DNA of 64,000 nucleotides from Burkholderiales bacterium Ga0077543 (lineage in GTDB: Bacteria; Pseudomonadota; Gammaproteobacteria; Burkholderiales; Burkholderiaceae_C). The notes beneath the pieces were generated by a model, which saw only the letters and a list, made by a program, of their open reading frames with translations, made no database searches and was not told where the DNA came from. The translations under genes were made by a program, and so were the position numbers. The DNA lies in NCBI GenBank assembly GCA_001464055.1, contig LNET01000073.1:1-64000 (forward strand), read 5' to 3'. This document shows, piece after piece, positions 36,643 through 46,277 of this stretch (the first letter of the stretch is position 1; each line of letters opens with the position of its first letter).

Positions 36643-38013
36643 CTACAGTATCCGTCGCGGGTGGGCCAGGGCTTCGTGGGCGGCGTGCAGCCGCCGCACC
36701 AGCACGCGGATGAAGGCCACGTCGAACAGGTGCCGCGCCTGCAGCGACAGCCGCTGCATGGTTTCGGGCGTGAAGGCCAGGGTCGTGGCAGGTTGCGACA
36801 CCAGCAGGTCGGCCGTGTGCACGCGCAGGTCGGGGCTGGGCGCCAGGTAGGCCATCTCGCCCACCGAGGTGCCGGCCCCCAGGGTGGCCACCTTGCTGCC
36901 GTCGCGGTACACGTCGACCTGGCCCTGGGTGATGATGTGGAAGGCGTTGCCTTCTTCGCCTTTCCTGAACAGTGCGGCGCCGAAGCCATGACGCTGCCAG
37001 CGTGCCCGGTGGACCACCTCCCACAGCTCGACGTCGCCGAAGCCGGCAAAGAAGTCCAGCGAGCGCAAGAGGGTGAAGCGCTCCGAGTCCAGCACCTCCT
37101 GCAGCGGCCCGCGCTGGGCCTGCTGGTGGGCCACCAGGTCCGACAAGGCCTGCGAGAACTCGTCCCAGTTGGCTGGCCGGTCTTCGCGGCTCTTGGCCAG
37201 GCCGCGCTCGATCAGGCCCTGAAGCTGCGGGGAGATGCCCTCGCGCAGCCTGGCCAGCGGCGGCGGCGTGGCGTTGTAGATCTGGTTCATGATGGCCGGC
37301 TGGGTCTGCCCGTCGAACGGCGGCCGGCCGGCCAGCAGGTGGTAGAGCACTGCCGACAGCGAGTAGATGTCGGCGCGGCAGTCCAGCGCGTCGCCATCCA
37401 GTTGTTCGGGCGACATGTAGGCCAGGCTGCCCACCCGGAAAACCTGGGTGTGGTCGGCGTCGAGGTTGAAGACGCTGCCGAAGTCGGTGATCTTGACTTC
37501 GCTGATCTGCTCGCCGTCGAGCGTGACCATCAGGTTCGCGGGTTTGACGTCGCGGTGGATCAGGCCCTGCTTGAACACGTAGCCCAGCGCCATCGCGCAC
37601 TTGAAGCCGATCTCGATGACGGTGGCCAGCGGCAGCAGTGCGTCGGCCCGGCAGTAGCGGCGCAGTGTCACCCCCTTGACGTACTCCATCACCAGGTAGG
37701 GTGCAACCGGGTCGTCGACGGCGTCGAGGATCTGCACCACGTTGGGGTGGTTCAGCCGGCCGACCAGGGCGGCCTCGGCGGCGAAGAAGCGCTGCTGGAA
37801 GTGGGTCTCGCGAGCGTCTTCTTCCTGAAGGTTGCGGCGCACGCGCTTGACGGCCACGTCCTGGCCGCGGAACGGGTCGTAGGCGAGGAAGACCTCGCTG
37901 GTGGCGCCTTCGCCCAGGCGACCCTTGATGCGGTACTTGCCGATCACCGCGGGCATGTCGGTGGCTGCCGACCGGGCAGGCAGGGGCAAGGGTGTCAGGT
38001 CACGGGCAGCCAT
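36643..38013 (-). CDS. Ser/Thr protein kinase with C-terminal cNMP-binding domain
   Basis: 456 residues, no membrane segment. Kinase domain about 18-290: glycine loop LGEGATSEVFLAYD, ATP-binding Lys in VAVKRVRR, catalytic HRDVKPANLMV, DFG in ITDFGSVFN, LAYMSPEQLDGD. The C-terminal cyclic-nucleotide-binding-like domain covers about 320-430: GEEGNAFHIITQGQVDVYRD and GTSVGEMAYL, where a classical cAMP site would have GE-x-A-LL..R; the Arg is not obvious, so ligand binding is uncertain. The start at 38013 is tentative; MPAVIGKYRIKG at 37956 is an alternative. It lies 107 nt after the psiF-like start and shares direction with it. Confidence 0.87.
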   Translation of the reverse strand: MAARDLTPLPLPARSAATDMPAVIGKYRIKGRLGEGATSEVFLAYDPFRGQDVAVKRVRRNLQEEDARETHFQQRFFAAEAALVGRLNHPNVVQILDAVDDPVAPYLVMEYVKGVTLRRYCRADALLPLATVIEIGFKCAMALGYVFKQGLIHRDVKPANLMVTLDGEQISEVKITDFGSVFNLDADHTQVFRVGSLAYMSPEQLDGDALDCRADIYSLSAVLYHLLAGRPPFDGQTQPAIMNQIYNATPPPLARLREGISPQLQGLIERGLAKSREDRPANWDEFSQALSDLVAHQQAQRGPLQEVLDSERFTLLRSLDFFAGFGDVELWEVVHRARWQRHGFGAALFRKGEEGNAFHIITQGQVDVYRDGSKVATLGAGTSVGEMAYLAPSPDLRVHTADLLVSQPATTLAFTPETMQRLSLQARHLFDVAFIRVLVRRLHAAHEALAHPRRIL

Positions 38014-38099
38014 TCCCCGGATGTTGGCGGCTGGCAGGCGGCCCTGGTGGTCCGAACAGCCGGCATAACCGGTCCCAAAATCACGCTGGGGGCAAAAAG

Positions 38100-38105
38100 T
38101 AGAAT
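38100..38105 (+). promoter_or_regulatory. -10-like hexamer immediately before argS
   Basis: TAGAAT with 8 nt to the argS ATG. Transcription would begin at or within 1-3 nt of the start codon, so the argS mRNA may be leaderless. No -35 is evident and no Shine-Dalgarno site lies between. Confidence 0.4.
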
Positions 38106-38113
38106 CGTCCACC

Positions 38114-39874
38114 ATGATCCAAGCCAAGCAGGAATTGCTGCAGGCCCTGGCTGCGGCCCTGGGCGAACTCCCTCTGCCCGAAGGCATTGCGCCGCCCGTG
38201 GCGGCCTTCGAAAGCCCGAAGCAGGCGGCGCATGGCGACTTCGCCATCACCGCGGCCATGGGCCTGAGCCGCGCGCTGCGCCAGAACCCGCGCGAACTGG
38301 CGCAGACCCTGGTCGACGCGCTGCAGCGACAGCCCGCGGTCCGACGCTGGGTGCAGGCGCTGGAAATCGCCGGCCCGGGCTTCATCAACCTGAGGCTGTC
38401 GGCCGCTGCCAAGCAGGCCGTTGTCGCCGAAGTGCTGGCTGCCGCCGAGGGCTTTGGCCGGCAACCTGCCAGCGGGCGGCGCGTGATGGTGGAGTTCGTC
38501 AGTGCCAACCCCACCGGCCCGTTGCATGTGGGCCACGGACGCAATGCCGCGCTGGGCGACAGCATCTGCAACCTGCTTCACAGCCAGGGCGCCGAGGTGC
38601 TGCGCGAGTTCTACTACAACGACGCCGGCGTGCAGATCAACAACCTGGGCATCTCGGTGCAGAAGCGCCTGCAGGGCTTCAAGCCCGGCGACCCCGGCTG
38701 GCCCGAGCAGGCCTACAACGGCGACTACATCGCCGACATCGCCGAAGACTACCTGGCAAGAAAGACGGTGAAGTCCGACGACCGCGAGTTCACCGCCAGC
38801 GGCGACAAGGACGACCTGCACGCCATCACCCAGTTCGCCGTGGCTTTCCTGCGCCACGAGCAGGACCTGGACCTGCGCGCTTTCGGCGTGAACTTCGACC
38901 ACTACTTCCTCGAAAGCAGCCTGTACAGCAGCGGCCGTGTCGACGACACCGTGCAGCGCCTGGTGGCCAGCGGCAAGACCTATGAGAAAGACGGCGCGCT
39001 GTGGCTGCGCACCACCGACTATGGCGACGACAAGGACCGCGTGATGCGCAAGTCATCGCCAACCGGCGATGACTCCAAAGTCAACGACGGCACGCTTTAC
39101 ACCTACTTCGTGCCCGACGTCGCCTACCACCTGAACAAGTTCGAGCGCGGCTACACGCAGGTCATCAACGTCCAGGGCGCCGACCACCACGGCACCGTGG
39201 CGAGGGTGCGCGCCGGGCTGCAGGCGGTGGGCATGGGCATCCCTGCGGGCTATCCCGACTACGTGCTCTACAAGATGATCGCGGTGATGAAGGGCGGCCA
39301 GGAAGTGAAGATGTCCAAGCGTGCCGGCACCTCGGTGTCGGTGCGCGACCTGATCGACTGGACCAGCCGCGACGCGGTGCGCTTTTTCCTCATCAGCCGC
39401 AAGGCCGACACCGAATTCACCTTCGACGTCGACCTGGCGCTGAAAGCCAACGACGAGAACCCGGTGTTCTACGTCCAGTACGCCCATGCGCGCATCTGCT
39501 CGGTGCTGGCAGCCTATGGCGAAAAGAACCCTGGCCATGGCGACTTCGTGCGCGCCGACCTGAGCCTGCTGACGGCACCCACCGAAGCCGCGCTGATGCT
39601 GAAGCTGGCCGAGTACCCCGCGATGCTCACACGTGCCGCGTCGGAACTGGCTCCGCATGACGTGGCCTTCTACCTGCGCGATCTGGCTGCCGCTTTCCAT
39701 GCCTATTACGGGGCAGAGCGCTTCCTGGTCGAGGACGCGGCCCTGGCGCATTCGCGCATGGCCCTGCTGTCGGCAACGGCCCAGGTGCTGCGCAACGCAC
39801 TGGCGGTGCTGGGGGTCAGTGCGCCGCAGGCCATGGCCCGTGACGCGGCGCCGGCCGCCGAGGTGGCCGCATGA
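38114..39874 (+). CDS. argS: Arginyl-tRNA synthetase
   Basis: 586 residues, class I synthetase. HIGH-type motif [14 protein letters not shown] near 136-149, KMSKS-type motif [13 protein letters not shown] near 398-410, N-terminal Add-1 tRNA-binding domain (1-110), and the C-terminal DALR anticodon-binding domain (about 460-575, including [13 protein letters not shown]). It ends in an ATGA overlap with the SPOR gene. Confidence 0.96.
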   Translation: MIQAKQELLQALAAALGELPLPEGIAPPVAAFESPKQAAHGDFAITAAMGLSRALRQNPRELAQTLVDALQRQPAVRRWVQALEIAGPGFINLRLSAAAKQAVVAEVLAAAEGFGRQPASGRRVMVEFVSANPTGPLHVGHGRNAALGDSICNLLHSQGAEVLREFYYNDAGVQINNLGISVQKRLQGFKPGDPGWPEQAYNGDYIADIAEDYLARKTVKSDDREFTASGDKDDLHAITQFAVAFLRHEQDLDLRAFGVNFDHYFLESSLYSSGRVDDTVQRLVASGKTYEKDGALWLRTTDYGDDKDRVMRKSSPTGDDSKVNDGTLYTYFVPDVAYHLNKFERGYTQVINVQGADHHGTVARVRAGLQAVGMGIPAGYPDYVLYKMIAVMKGGQEVKMSKRAGTSVSVRDLIDWTSRDAVRFFLISRKADTEFTFDVDLALKANDENPVFYVQYAHARICSVLAAYGEKNPGHGDFVRADLSLLTAPTEAALMLKLAEYPAMLTRAASELAPHDVAFYLRDLAAAFHAYYGAERFLVEDAALAHSRMALLSATAQVLRNALAVLGVSAPQAMARDAAPAAEVAA

Positions 39875-40527
39875 AGCCCCAGCACGGCCCGCCGCATTCC
39901 GTGGCCCGGGGCGGGTTTGGCCTGGGCATGGTCGTCGGCCTGCTGGTGGGCCTGGCCCTGGCCCTGGCCGTGGCGCTCTACATCACGCGCGCGCCCATTC
40001 CCTTCGTCAACAAGGTGCCGCCGCGCACCGCTGAACAGGACACGGCCGAAGCCGAGCGCAACCGCAACTGGGACCCGAACGCGCCGCTGGGCGCAAAGCT
40101 GCCGCCCAGGCCGGTGGCAGCCGCTGCCAGTGCCGCCTCGGTTGCCGCGGAAGCGGCTTCGGGGGCGGCTGTTCCGGCCGTGGCGCAGGTGCCGCCAGCC
40201 TTGCCCGCATCTGCGGCGCCGATCCGGCCCGCACGCGACCCGGCCGCCATATTGGCTGGCACCGAGGCGGCTCGGCCGCTGGCCGAACCCTTCATCTACT
40301 TTGTCCAGGCCGGGGCCTTCACGCGCACCGAAGACGCCGAACAGCAGCGCGCCCGGTTGGCGATTGCCGGCCACGTGGCCAAGATCAGCGAACGCGAGCA
40401 AGCCGGCCGTACGGTCTACAGGGTGCGGCTGGGCCCGTTTCGCACGCGCGAAGACGCCGACGGAATTCAGATCCGGCTGCAGGAAGCGAGCATCGAGTCG
40501 CAGATCGTGCGCGTCGAAAAGCCCTGA
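39871..40527 (+). CDS. SPOR-domain protein, FtsN-like
   Basis: 218 residues, bitopic membrane protein: short cytoplasmic N-terminus, one membrane helix (about 17-40), a low-complexity Ala/Pro-rich periplasmic linker (60-135) and a C-terminal SPOR domain (about 142-215: [36 protein letters not shown]). SPOR domains bind denuded glycan at the division septum. The argS-SPOR-dsbA order is common in Burkholderiales. A role in cell division is likely; whether it is the functional FtsN is not certain. Confidence 0.85.
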   Translation: MKPQHGPPHSVARGGFGLGMVVGLLVGLALALAVALYITRAPIPFVNKVPPRTAEQDTAEAERNRNWDPNAPLGAKLPPRPVAAAASAASVAAEAASGAAVPAVAQVPPALPASAAPIRPARDPAAILAGTEAARPLAEPFIYFVQAGAFTRTEDAEQQRARLAIAGHVAKISEREQAGRTVYRVRLGPFRTREDADGIQIRLQEASIESQIVRVEKP

Positions 40528-40630
40528 CAGCGGCGCAGAGGCAGATTGCCGGAACTCGGTCGGCGGCGCGCGCTCCCAGGGCGTTGAGGTGCCTACAGGA
40601 CACTTTTGCTTATCAACCGAAAGGAATTTC

Positions 40631-41281
40631 ATGAAGCGGCGCGACTTTTCCCTGCAACTGGCTGCCACCGGTCTGGGCCTGAGCTTGGCCAGCACCGTGC
40701 ATGCCCAAGGCGCGCCGGTCGAGGGCAAGAACTACGTCAGGCTCAATACGCCGGCGCCTGTTTCGCTTTCCGGACCCGACAAGAAGGTCGAAGTCGTCGA
40801 ATTCTTCGGCTACTGGTGCCCCCACTGCTACGCCTTCGAATCGACTCTGGATGCCTGGGTCAAGCGCCTGCCAGCCGATGTCTCCTTCCGCCGCGTGCCA
40901 GTGGCTTTCGGCGTGCCGCAGCAGCCTCTGCAAAAAGCCTTCTATGCCTTGGAGGATCTGGGCCAGATCAACACCATGCATCGCAGGATCTTTGCGGCCA
41001 TCCACCAGCAGAACCGGCGGCTGGGGACCGAATCCGAGATCTTCGAGTTCGTGGGCTCGCAAGGCGTTGACATGGCCAAGTTCCGCGAAGCCTTTTCCTC
41101 GTTCAGCGCCAATACCCGTGCCACCCGGGCCCGCCAGTTGTCGCAGGACTACAAGATCGACGGCGTGCCCACCCTGGGCGTACACGGCCGCTTTTTCACC
41201 TCAGGCTCGCTCAGCGGCGGCAACGACCGCATGGTCGCCGTGGCCGATTTCCTGATCGACCGCGTTCGCCGCGGCTTGTGA
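40631..41281 (+). CDS. dsbA: Thiol:disulfide interchange protein DsbA
   Basis: 216 residues. Signal peptide (KRRDFSLQLAATGLGLSLAS, cleavage near 26). Active site CPHC in FFGYWCPHCYAFES near 60; cis-Pro loop DGVPTLGVHGRF near 180-191. Introduces disulfides into periplasmic proteins. The start is set by AAGGA at 40621-40625 with a 5-nt spacer; the in-frame reading frame upstream is not homologous. 103 nt after the SPOR gene. Confidence 0.94.
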   Translation: MKRRDFSLQLAATGLGLSLASTVHAQGAPVEGKNYVRLNTPAPVSLSGPDKKVEVVEFFGYWCPHCYAFESTLDAWVKRLPADVSFRRVPVAFGVPQQPLQKAFYALEDLGQINTMHRRIFAAIHQQNRRLGTESEIFEFVGSQGVDMAKFREAFSSFSANTRATRARQLSQDYKIDGVPTLGVHGRFFTSGSLSGGNDRMVAVADFLIDRVRRGL

Positions 41282-41334
41282 GGCCGGTCCGGTTCCTGTC
41301 GGCATTCCTGCAGGCCGGGTTCTGTGACGGGCGC

Positions 41335-41378
41335 CCTGGGTACCAGGTCGGGCCGATGAGGCAGTAGTTCCGCTGCCT
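41335..41378 (+). other. Two short hairpins between dsbA and lptA
   Basis: CCTGG-GTA-CCAGG at 41335-41347 and AGGCAG-N8-CTGCCT at 41359-41378, followed by GGGAAAAG. No T-run, so not a classical terminator. The spacer 41282-41456 holds no gene. Confidence 0.3.
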
Positions 41379-41424
41379 GGGAAAAGCGCAGGTCTGGGCG
41401 CGGTGTTTGTCGCGGCTGGCAGGC

Positions 41425-41430
41425 TAGAAT
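41425..41430 (+). promoter_or_regulatory. -10-like hexamer before lptA
   Basis: TAGAAT 26 nt before the lptA start. TTGTCG lies further upstream at too short a spacing to be a good -35. It would drive lptA-lptB-rpoN. Confidence 0.35.
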
Positions 41431-41456
41431 GGCCTGCAAGTTCCGTGCCGAAATCT

Positions 41457-42110
41457 ATGCCTGTGATGAGCTTCCGTTTCCTGTCCGTCTGTGCCATGGC
41501 CTGTGTGCTGGGCGCAGCCGTGCTTCCGGTTCGGGCAGAAAAGGCCGATCGCACCAAGCCGATGGTGCTGGAAGCCGACCGTAGCGGCAGCATGGACCTG
41601 CAGCGACAGGTCTTCGTCTACGACGGCAACGCCGTCATCACCCAGGGCACGATGGTGATTCGCGCCGACCGCATCGAGGTACGGCAGACACCCGACGGGT
41701 TCTACACCGGCCAGGCCATCGGCACCTCAGGCAAGCCTGCCAGCTGGCGCCAGCGACGTGATGTCGGGGACGAGTATGTCGAAGGCACCGCCGACCGCAT
41801 CGATTTCGATGGCCGTGCGGACACCCTGCGTTTCATCGGCAATGGCGCGGTGCGGCGCTTGCGCGACGGCGTCGTGGCCGACGAGATCACCGGCGGCACG
41901 ATCGTCTGGGACAACCTGGCCGAGGTCTTCCGCGTCGAAGGCGGCACGAGCACGGCGGTGAACCCCAGCGGGCGTGTTCGCGCCGTGCTGGCGCCACGCC
42001 AGGACAGCGCTGCCTCTGCACCCCCGGCAGCGCCGACCCCGGGCCTGACCCCCAGCCGCAGCCTGGGCGCGGCCGCGGCGCCGGCCCCTGCCGGAAAGAC
42101 GCCGCGGTGA
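41457..42110 (+). CDS. lptA: LPS transport periplasmic protein LptA
   Basis: 217 residues. Signal peptide to about residue 29 ([20 protein letters not shown]). OstA/LptA beta-jellyroll about 37-175: [55 protein letters not shown]. Carries LPS across the periplasm from LptBFGC to LptDE. The C-terminal Ala/Pro tail (180-217) is disordered. Start could be ATG 41457 or 41466; neither has a strong ribosome-binding site. The stop overlaps the lptB ATG (TGATG). Confidence 0.92.
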   Translation: MPVMSFRFLSVCAMACVLGAAVLPVRAEKADRTKPMVLEADRSGSMDLQRQVFVYDGNAVITQGTMVIRADRIEVRQTPDGFYTGQAIGTSGKPASWRQRRDVGDEYVEGTADRIDFDGRADTLRFIGNGAVRRLRDGVVADEITGGTIVWDNLAEVFRVEGGTSTAVNPSGRVRAVLAPRQDSAASAPPAAPTPGLTPSRSLGAAAAPAPAGKTPR

Positions 42111-42856
42111 TGCAGGCCAGCCGGCTCGAGGCGAAACACCTGGCAAAGACCTACGGCCAGCGCAAGGTCGTGAAAGACGTGCACCTGGCCGTGGCCGCAG
42201 GCGAGGTGGTGGGTCTGCTCGGTCCCAACGGCGCTGGCAAGACCACCACCTTCTACATGGTGGTGGGGCTGGTGCGGGCCGATGCAGGCGAGATCCGCAT
42301 CGACGGCCGCGCCGTCCAGGGCCTGCCCATCCACCAGCGTTCGCGGCTGGGTCTGTCCTACCTGCCTCAGGAAGCCTCGATCTTCCGCAAGCTCACCGTG
42401 GCCGAGAACATCCGCGCCGTGCTCGAACTGCAGTTCGGGCCCGATGGTCGAGCGCTGCCTGCGGCGCAGATAGAAAGCCTGCTCGAAGGCCTGTTGCGCG
42501 ACCTGTCGATCCAGGGCCTGCGCGATTCGCCGGCGCCCGCGTTGTCCGGCGGTGAGCGCCGGCGGGTGGAAATCGCCCGGGCCCTGGCCACGCAGCCGCG
42601 CTTCATCCTGCTGGACGAGCCTTTTGCCGGCGTCGACCCGATCGCGGTGATGGAGATCCAGCGCATCATCGGTTTCCTGCGCGAGCGTGGCATCGGCGTG
42701 CTCATCACCGACCACAACGTGCGCGAGACGCTGGGCATCTGCGACCGCGCCTACATCATCAGCGACGGCAGCGTGCTGGCCGAAGGCACCCCCGGCGAGA
42801 TCGTCGCCAACGCCGAGGTCCGCAAGGTCTACCTCGGCGAGAACTTCCGCATGTAG
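42110..42856 (+). CDS. lptB: LPS export ABC transporter ATP-binding protein
   Basis: 248 residues. Walker [19 protein letters not shown] near 38-55, Q-loop [11 protein letters not shown], signature [17 protein letters not shown] near 144-160, Walker [17 protein letters not shown] near 166, H-loop [11 protein letters not shown]. ATPase of the LptB2FGC extractor. A GTG one codon upstream is the alternative start. Followed by rpoN after 15 nt, the conserved lptA-lptB-rpoN order. Confidence 0.95.
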   Translation: MQASRLEAKHLAKTYGQRKVVKDVHLAVAAGEVVGLLGPNGAGKTTTFYMVVGLVRADAGEIRIDGRAVQGLPIHQRSRLGLSYLPQEASIFRKLTVAENIRAVLELQFGPDGRALPAAQIESLLEGLLRDLSIQGLRDSPAPALSGGERRRVEIARALATQPRFILLDEPFAGVDPIAVMEIQRIIGFLRERGIGVLITDHNVRETLGICDRAYIISDGSVLAEGTPGEIVANAEVRKVYLGENFRM

Positions 42857-42871
42857 GGCGGGCGGGCCCCG

Positions 42872-44419
42872 ATGATGAAACCGTCTCTGCAAGTCCGCCT
42901 TTCGCAGCACCTGGCGCTGACGCCGCAGCTGCAGCAGTCGATCCGCCTGCTGCAGCTGTCGACGCTGGAACTGCACCAGGAAGTCGAGCAGATGCTCGAG
43001 CAGAACCCGTTCCTCGAGACCGACGACGAAGCCGGGTCCACCGCCTTCGACACCCCGGCCGAGCGCCAGGCCGTCGACCGGGTGGCCGAGCGCGAAGGCG
43101 GCGAAGGCGCCGAGGCCGGTGACGGTGGCGAGCCGGTGGCCGAGATCCGCGCCGAGGAATTCGGCGGCACCGAACGAGAAGACTGGGAAAACGGCACCGA
43201 AGGCGATGACTTCGACGGCATCCGCGAGACCCCCAGCCTGTCCAGCGGCGGCAGCGGCGCCGACAACGACGGTGACGAGATGGATGCGCAGGACCGCCGC
43301 GGCGGCAGCCTCAGCCTGCAGGACCACCTGCGCGAACAGCTGATGGGCATGCGCCTGGCCGACGAGGACCGGGCCGCGCTCTGGGTGCTGATCGAGTCCC
43401 TGGACGGCGACGGCTATCTCGCCGACCCGCTGGAAGAAATCGCCGAGCGCCTGGCCGAGATGCTGGACGCCGAGGTCGTGGCGGCATCCGAGCCCGACGC
43501 CCTGATCGACCGCCTGCGCTGTGCCTTGCGCTGGCTGCAGAGCATGGAACCCCCCGGCATCGGCGCGCGCAGCCTGGGCGAATGCCTGTCGCTGCAACTG
43601 AACCTGGGCCCGAAGACGCCGGCGCGCCAGGTGGCGCTGAAGATCTGCGACCAGTACCTTGAACTGCTGGCGCGCCGCGACATGCGCCGCCTGACGGCCC
43701 TGACCGGGGCCAGCGAAGATCTGGTGCGCGAGGCCCACGAACTCATCAAGGGCTGCGAACCCAAGCCGGGCCGGCCCTTTGCCCAGACCGAGTCCAGCGC
43801 CATCGTGCCCGACGTCATCGTGCGCAAGACCGGCCGTGGCCTGAGCGTGGTGCTCAACCCCGACGTCATGCCCAAGCTTCGAATCAACGACCTGTATGCC
43901 CAGGCCGTGCGCGGCACGCGCGGCAGCAACGGCCAGCCGGGCCTGGGTTCGCGCTTGCAGGAGGCGCGCTGGTTCATGAAGAACATCCAGCAGCGCTTCG
44001 ACACCATCCTGCGCGTCAGCAAGGCCATCGTCGAACGCCAGAAGAGCTTCTTCAGCCATGGCGCGATCGCGATGAAACCGCTGGTGCTGCGCGAGATCGC
44101 CGACGAGCTGGGCCTGCACGAAAGCACCATCTCGCGCGTGACCACGGCCAAGTACATGGCCACCATCCACGGCACCTTCGAGCTGAAGTACTTCTTCGGC
44201 AGCAGCCTGAACACCGACGCCGGCGGCAACGCCAGCAGCACGGCGGTGCGGGCGCTGATCCAGCAGCTGGTCAGTTCCGAGGACGTGAACAAGCCGCTGT
44301 CGGACAGTCAGCTCAGCGAAATGCTCGAGGAGCAGGGCATCCAGGTCGCCCGGCGAACGGTGGCGAAGTACCGCGAGGCGCTGAAGATCGCCCCGGCCAG
44401 CCTGCGAAAGCGCATGTGA
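42872..44419 (+). CDS. rpoN: RNA polymerase sigma-54 factor
   Basis: 515 residues. N-terminal activator-interacting region QHLALTPQLQQSIRLLQLS (about 11-29), an acidic region (45-130), core-binding and HTH domains, and the RpoN box VARRTVAKYREALK near the C-terminus (-24 recognition). Recognises -24/-12 promoters with enhancer-binding proteins. Here rpoN is not followed by hpf-ptsN; instead an RlmL-like gene overlaps its stop (GTGA). Confidence 0.96.
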   Translation: MMKPSLQVRLSQHLALTPQLQQSIRLLQLSTLELHQEVEQMLEQNPFLETDDEAGSTAFDTPAERQAVDRVAEREGGEGAEAGDGGEPVAEIRAEEFGGTEREDWENGTEGDDFDGIRETPSLSSGGSGADNDGDEMDAQDRRGGSLSLQDHLREQLMGMRLADEDRAALWVLIESLDGDGYLADPLEEIAERLAEMLDAEVVAASEPDALIDRLRCALRWLQSMEPPGIGARSLGECLSLQLNLGPKTPARQVALKICDQYLELLARRDMRRLTALTGASEDLVREAHELIKGCEPKPGRPFAQTESSAIVPDVIVRKTGRGLSVVLNPDVMPKLRINDLYAQAVRGTRGSNGQPGLGSRLQEARWFMKNIQQRFDTILRVSKAIVERQKSFFSHGAIAMKPLVLREIADELGLHESTISRVTTAKYMATIHGTFELKYFFGSSLNTDAGGNASSTAVRALIQQLVSSEDVNKPLSDSQLSEMLEEQGIQVARRTVAKYREALKIAPASLRKRM

Positions 44420-45633
44420 GGGCCACACTCTTCCTGCCCTGCGCCAGCGGCAGCGAGGCCTGGCTGGCCGACGAAGTGCTGCGCATCACCGGCCGGACCG
44501 GGGAAACCGGCCGCGGCGGCGTTTGGGTGGAGGGTGACGCGCGCATGGCGATGCAGCTGAACCTGGAAAGCCGCATCGCCCAGCGTGTGCTGTGGCCACT
44601 GATCGACGGCCCCTACCGCGACGAGCACGACCTGTACGACCTGGCCCGGCGCGTGCCCTGGGTCGACTGGATCACGCCGCAGCAGACGCTGCGTGTGGAC
44701 GTGGTGGCCATGCAGAGCCCGCTGCAGAGCCTGAATTTCAGCGCCCTGCGGATCAAGGACGCGGTGTGCGACGTGCTGCGCGAAGCCACGGGCGAGCGCC
44801 CCAGCGTCGACACACGCCGGCCCGATCTGCCGATCGCGCTGTTCGTCGGCCCCGAGCACGCCATGTTGTATGCCGATACCTCTGGCGACGCCCTGTTCAA
44901 GCGCGGCTGGCGCGAAGACACCGGCGAGGCGCCGCTGAAGGAAACGCTGGCGGCGTCGATGCTGGCCGCCATCGGCTGGCAGGGCCGGGCCGAAGACGGC
45001 CCCTTGCTCGACCCCTGCTGCGGCGCTGGCACCATCGCCATCGAGGCGGCGCAGATGGCCTGCGGCATCGCCGCCGGCAGCCTGCGCCACTTCGCTTTCG
45101 AACGCATGCTGCCGTTCAGAGCCCAGATGAACACCTGGCGCGAACTGCAGCGCGAAGCCCAGGCCCGCGTGCATGCCCCGCAGGTGCCGGTGTTCGCCGG
45201 CGACGTGAGCTTCCGCATGACCGACTTCGCCCAGCGCAACGCCCAGCGCGCCGGTGTCGCCCACGCCATCGAGCTGAAGACCGCCGATGCGCTGCAGCGC
45301 CTGCCGCCGATGCCGCGCGGCACCATCCTGATGAACCCGCCTTATGGCGAGCGCCTGGCGGCCAAGGGCACGGGCACCGATACCTCGCGCGAGGGTTTCG
45401 AGGGTGGCGGGTCTTCGGCCGAGTTCTTCGGTGGCCTGGCCGCGCACTGGAAGCGCCATTACGCCGGCTGGACCGCCTGGCTGCTGACGCCCGACATGAA
45501 GCTGCCCGGTCTGATGCGGCTGAAGGAAAGCCGCCGCGTGCCGCTGCGCAACGGCGCCATCGACTGCCGCCTGTTTCGTTTCGACATGGTCGCCGGGTCG
45601 AACAAGCCGGCGGCCAGGGAGACCGTGCCATGA
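44416..45633 (+). CDS. RlmL-type 23S rRNA m2G methyltransferase
   Basis: 405 residues. THUMP domain about 50-155, then a Rossmann methyltransferase with LLDPCCGAGTIAIEAAQMA near 196-214 and catalytic TILMNPPYGERLAAKG near 303-318. Corresponds to the N-terminal half (RlmL, G2445) of the enterobacterial RlmKL fusion; the RlmK half is not present. The start is GTG 44416 overlapping the rpoN stop; an ATGA overlap joins the FrnE-like gene. Confidence 0.87.
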   Translation: MRATLFLPCASGSEAWLADEVLRITGRTGETGRGGVWVEGDARMAMQLNLESRIAQRVLWPLIDGPYRDEHDLYDLARRVPWVDWITPQQTLRVDVVAMQSPLQSLNFSALRIKDAVCDVLREATGERPSVDTRRPDLPIALFVGPEHAMLYADTSGDALFKRGWREDTGEAPLKETLAASMLAAIGWQGRAEDGPLLDPCCGAGTIAIEAAQMACGIAAGSLRHFAFERMLPFRAQMNTWRELQREAQARVHAPQVPVFAGDVSFRMTDFAQRNAQRAGVAHAIELKTADALQRLPPMPRGTILMNPPYGERLAAKGTGTDTSREGFEGGGSSAEFFGGLAAHWKRHYAGWTAWLLTPDMKLPGLMRLKESRRVPLRNGAIDCRLFRFDMVAGSNKPAARETVP

Positions 45634-46265
45634 AGATCGATTTCGTTTCCGACATCGCCTGCCCCTGGTGCGCGGTGGGGCTGAACGCGCTGGAAGCGGC
45701 GCTGCGTGAACTCGACGGCGAGATCGACGTCGCCATCGAGTTCCAGCCCTTCGAGCTGAACCCCGACATGCCGCCCGAGGGCGAAAGCGCCGACGCCTAC
45801 CTCGCCCGCAAATACGGCCGCCCACCCGAAGAGCGCCAGGCCATTGCCACGATGCTGAAGCAGCGCGGGGCCGAGGTCGGTTTCAGCTTCGGTGAGCGCA
45901 TGCAGGTGTGGAACACCTTCGATGCCCACCGGCTGCTGATGTGGGCCTTCGACGAAGACCCGGCTGCGCAACGCGCGTTGAAGCATGCGCTGCTGAAGGC
46001 CTATCACGGCGAAGGCCTGAACCCGGGCGACCCCGAACTGCTGGTGGCACTGGCCGCGGCCGTGGGGCTGGACGCCGAGCGCGCGGCCGTGATCGTTGGT
46101 TCCGACGAATATGCCGAGGCGGTACGCGAACGCGAACAGCGCTGGCAAGCGCTGGGCATCCAGTCGGTGCCATCGGTGGTGGTCAATGGCCGCCACCTGA
46201 TCCAGGGCGGGCAACCGCCCGATGTCTTCGTGCGGGCGCTGCGCGAGATCGAAGCCAAGGGCTGA
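45630..46265 (+). CDS. DsbA-family oxidoreductase, FrnE-like
   Basis: 211 residues, no signal peptide, so cytoplasmic. Thioredoxin-fold with CPWC in FVSDIACPWCAVGLNALE near 11-14 and a helical insertion; FELNPDMPPEGES and GIQSVPSVVVNGRHLIQG (cis-Pro loop) are typical of the FrnE/2-hydroxychromene-isomerase-like group. Probably acts in thiol redox or stress protection; exact function unknown. Its start overlaps the methyltransferase stop by 4 nt. Confidence 0.87.
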   Translation: MKIDFVSDIACPWCAVGLNALEAALRELDGEIDVAIEFQPFELNPDMPPEGESADAYLARKYGRPPEERQAIATMLKQRGAEVGFSFGERMQVWNTFDAHRLLMWAFDEDPAAQRALKHALLKAYHGEGLNPGDPELLVALAAAVGLDAERAAVIVGSDEYAEAVREREQRWQALGIQSVPSVVVNGRHLIQGGQPPDVFVRALREIEAKG

Positions 46266-46277
46266 GCCCGGCGGGCT

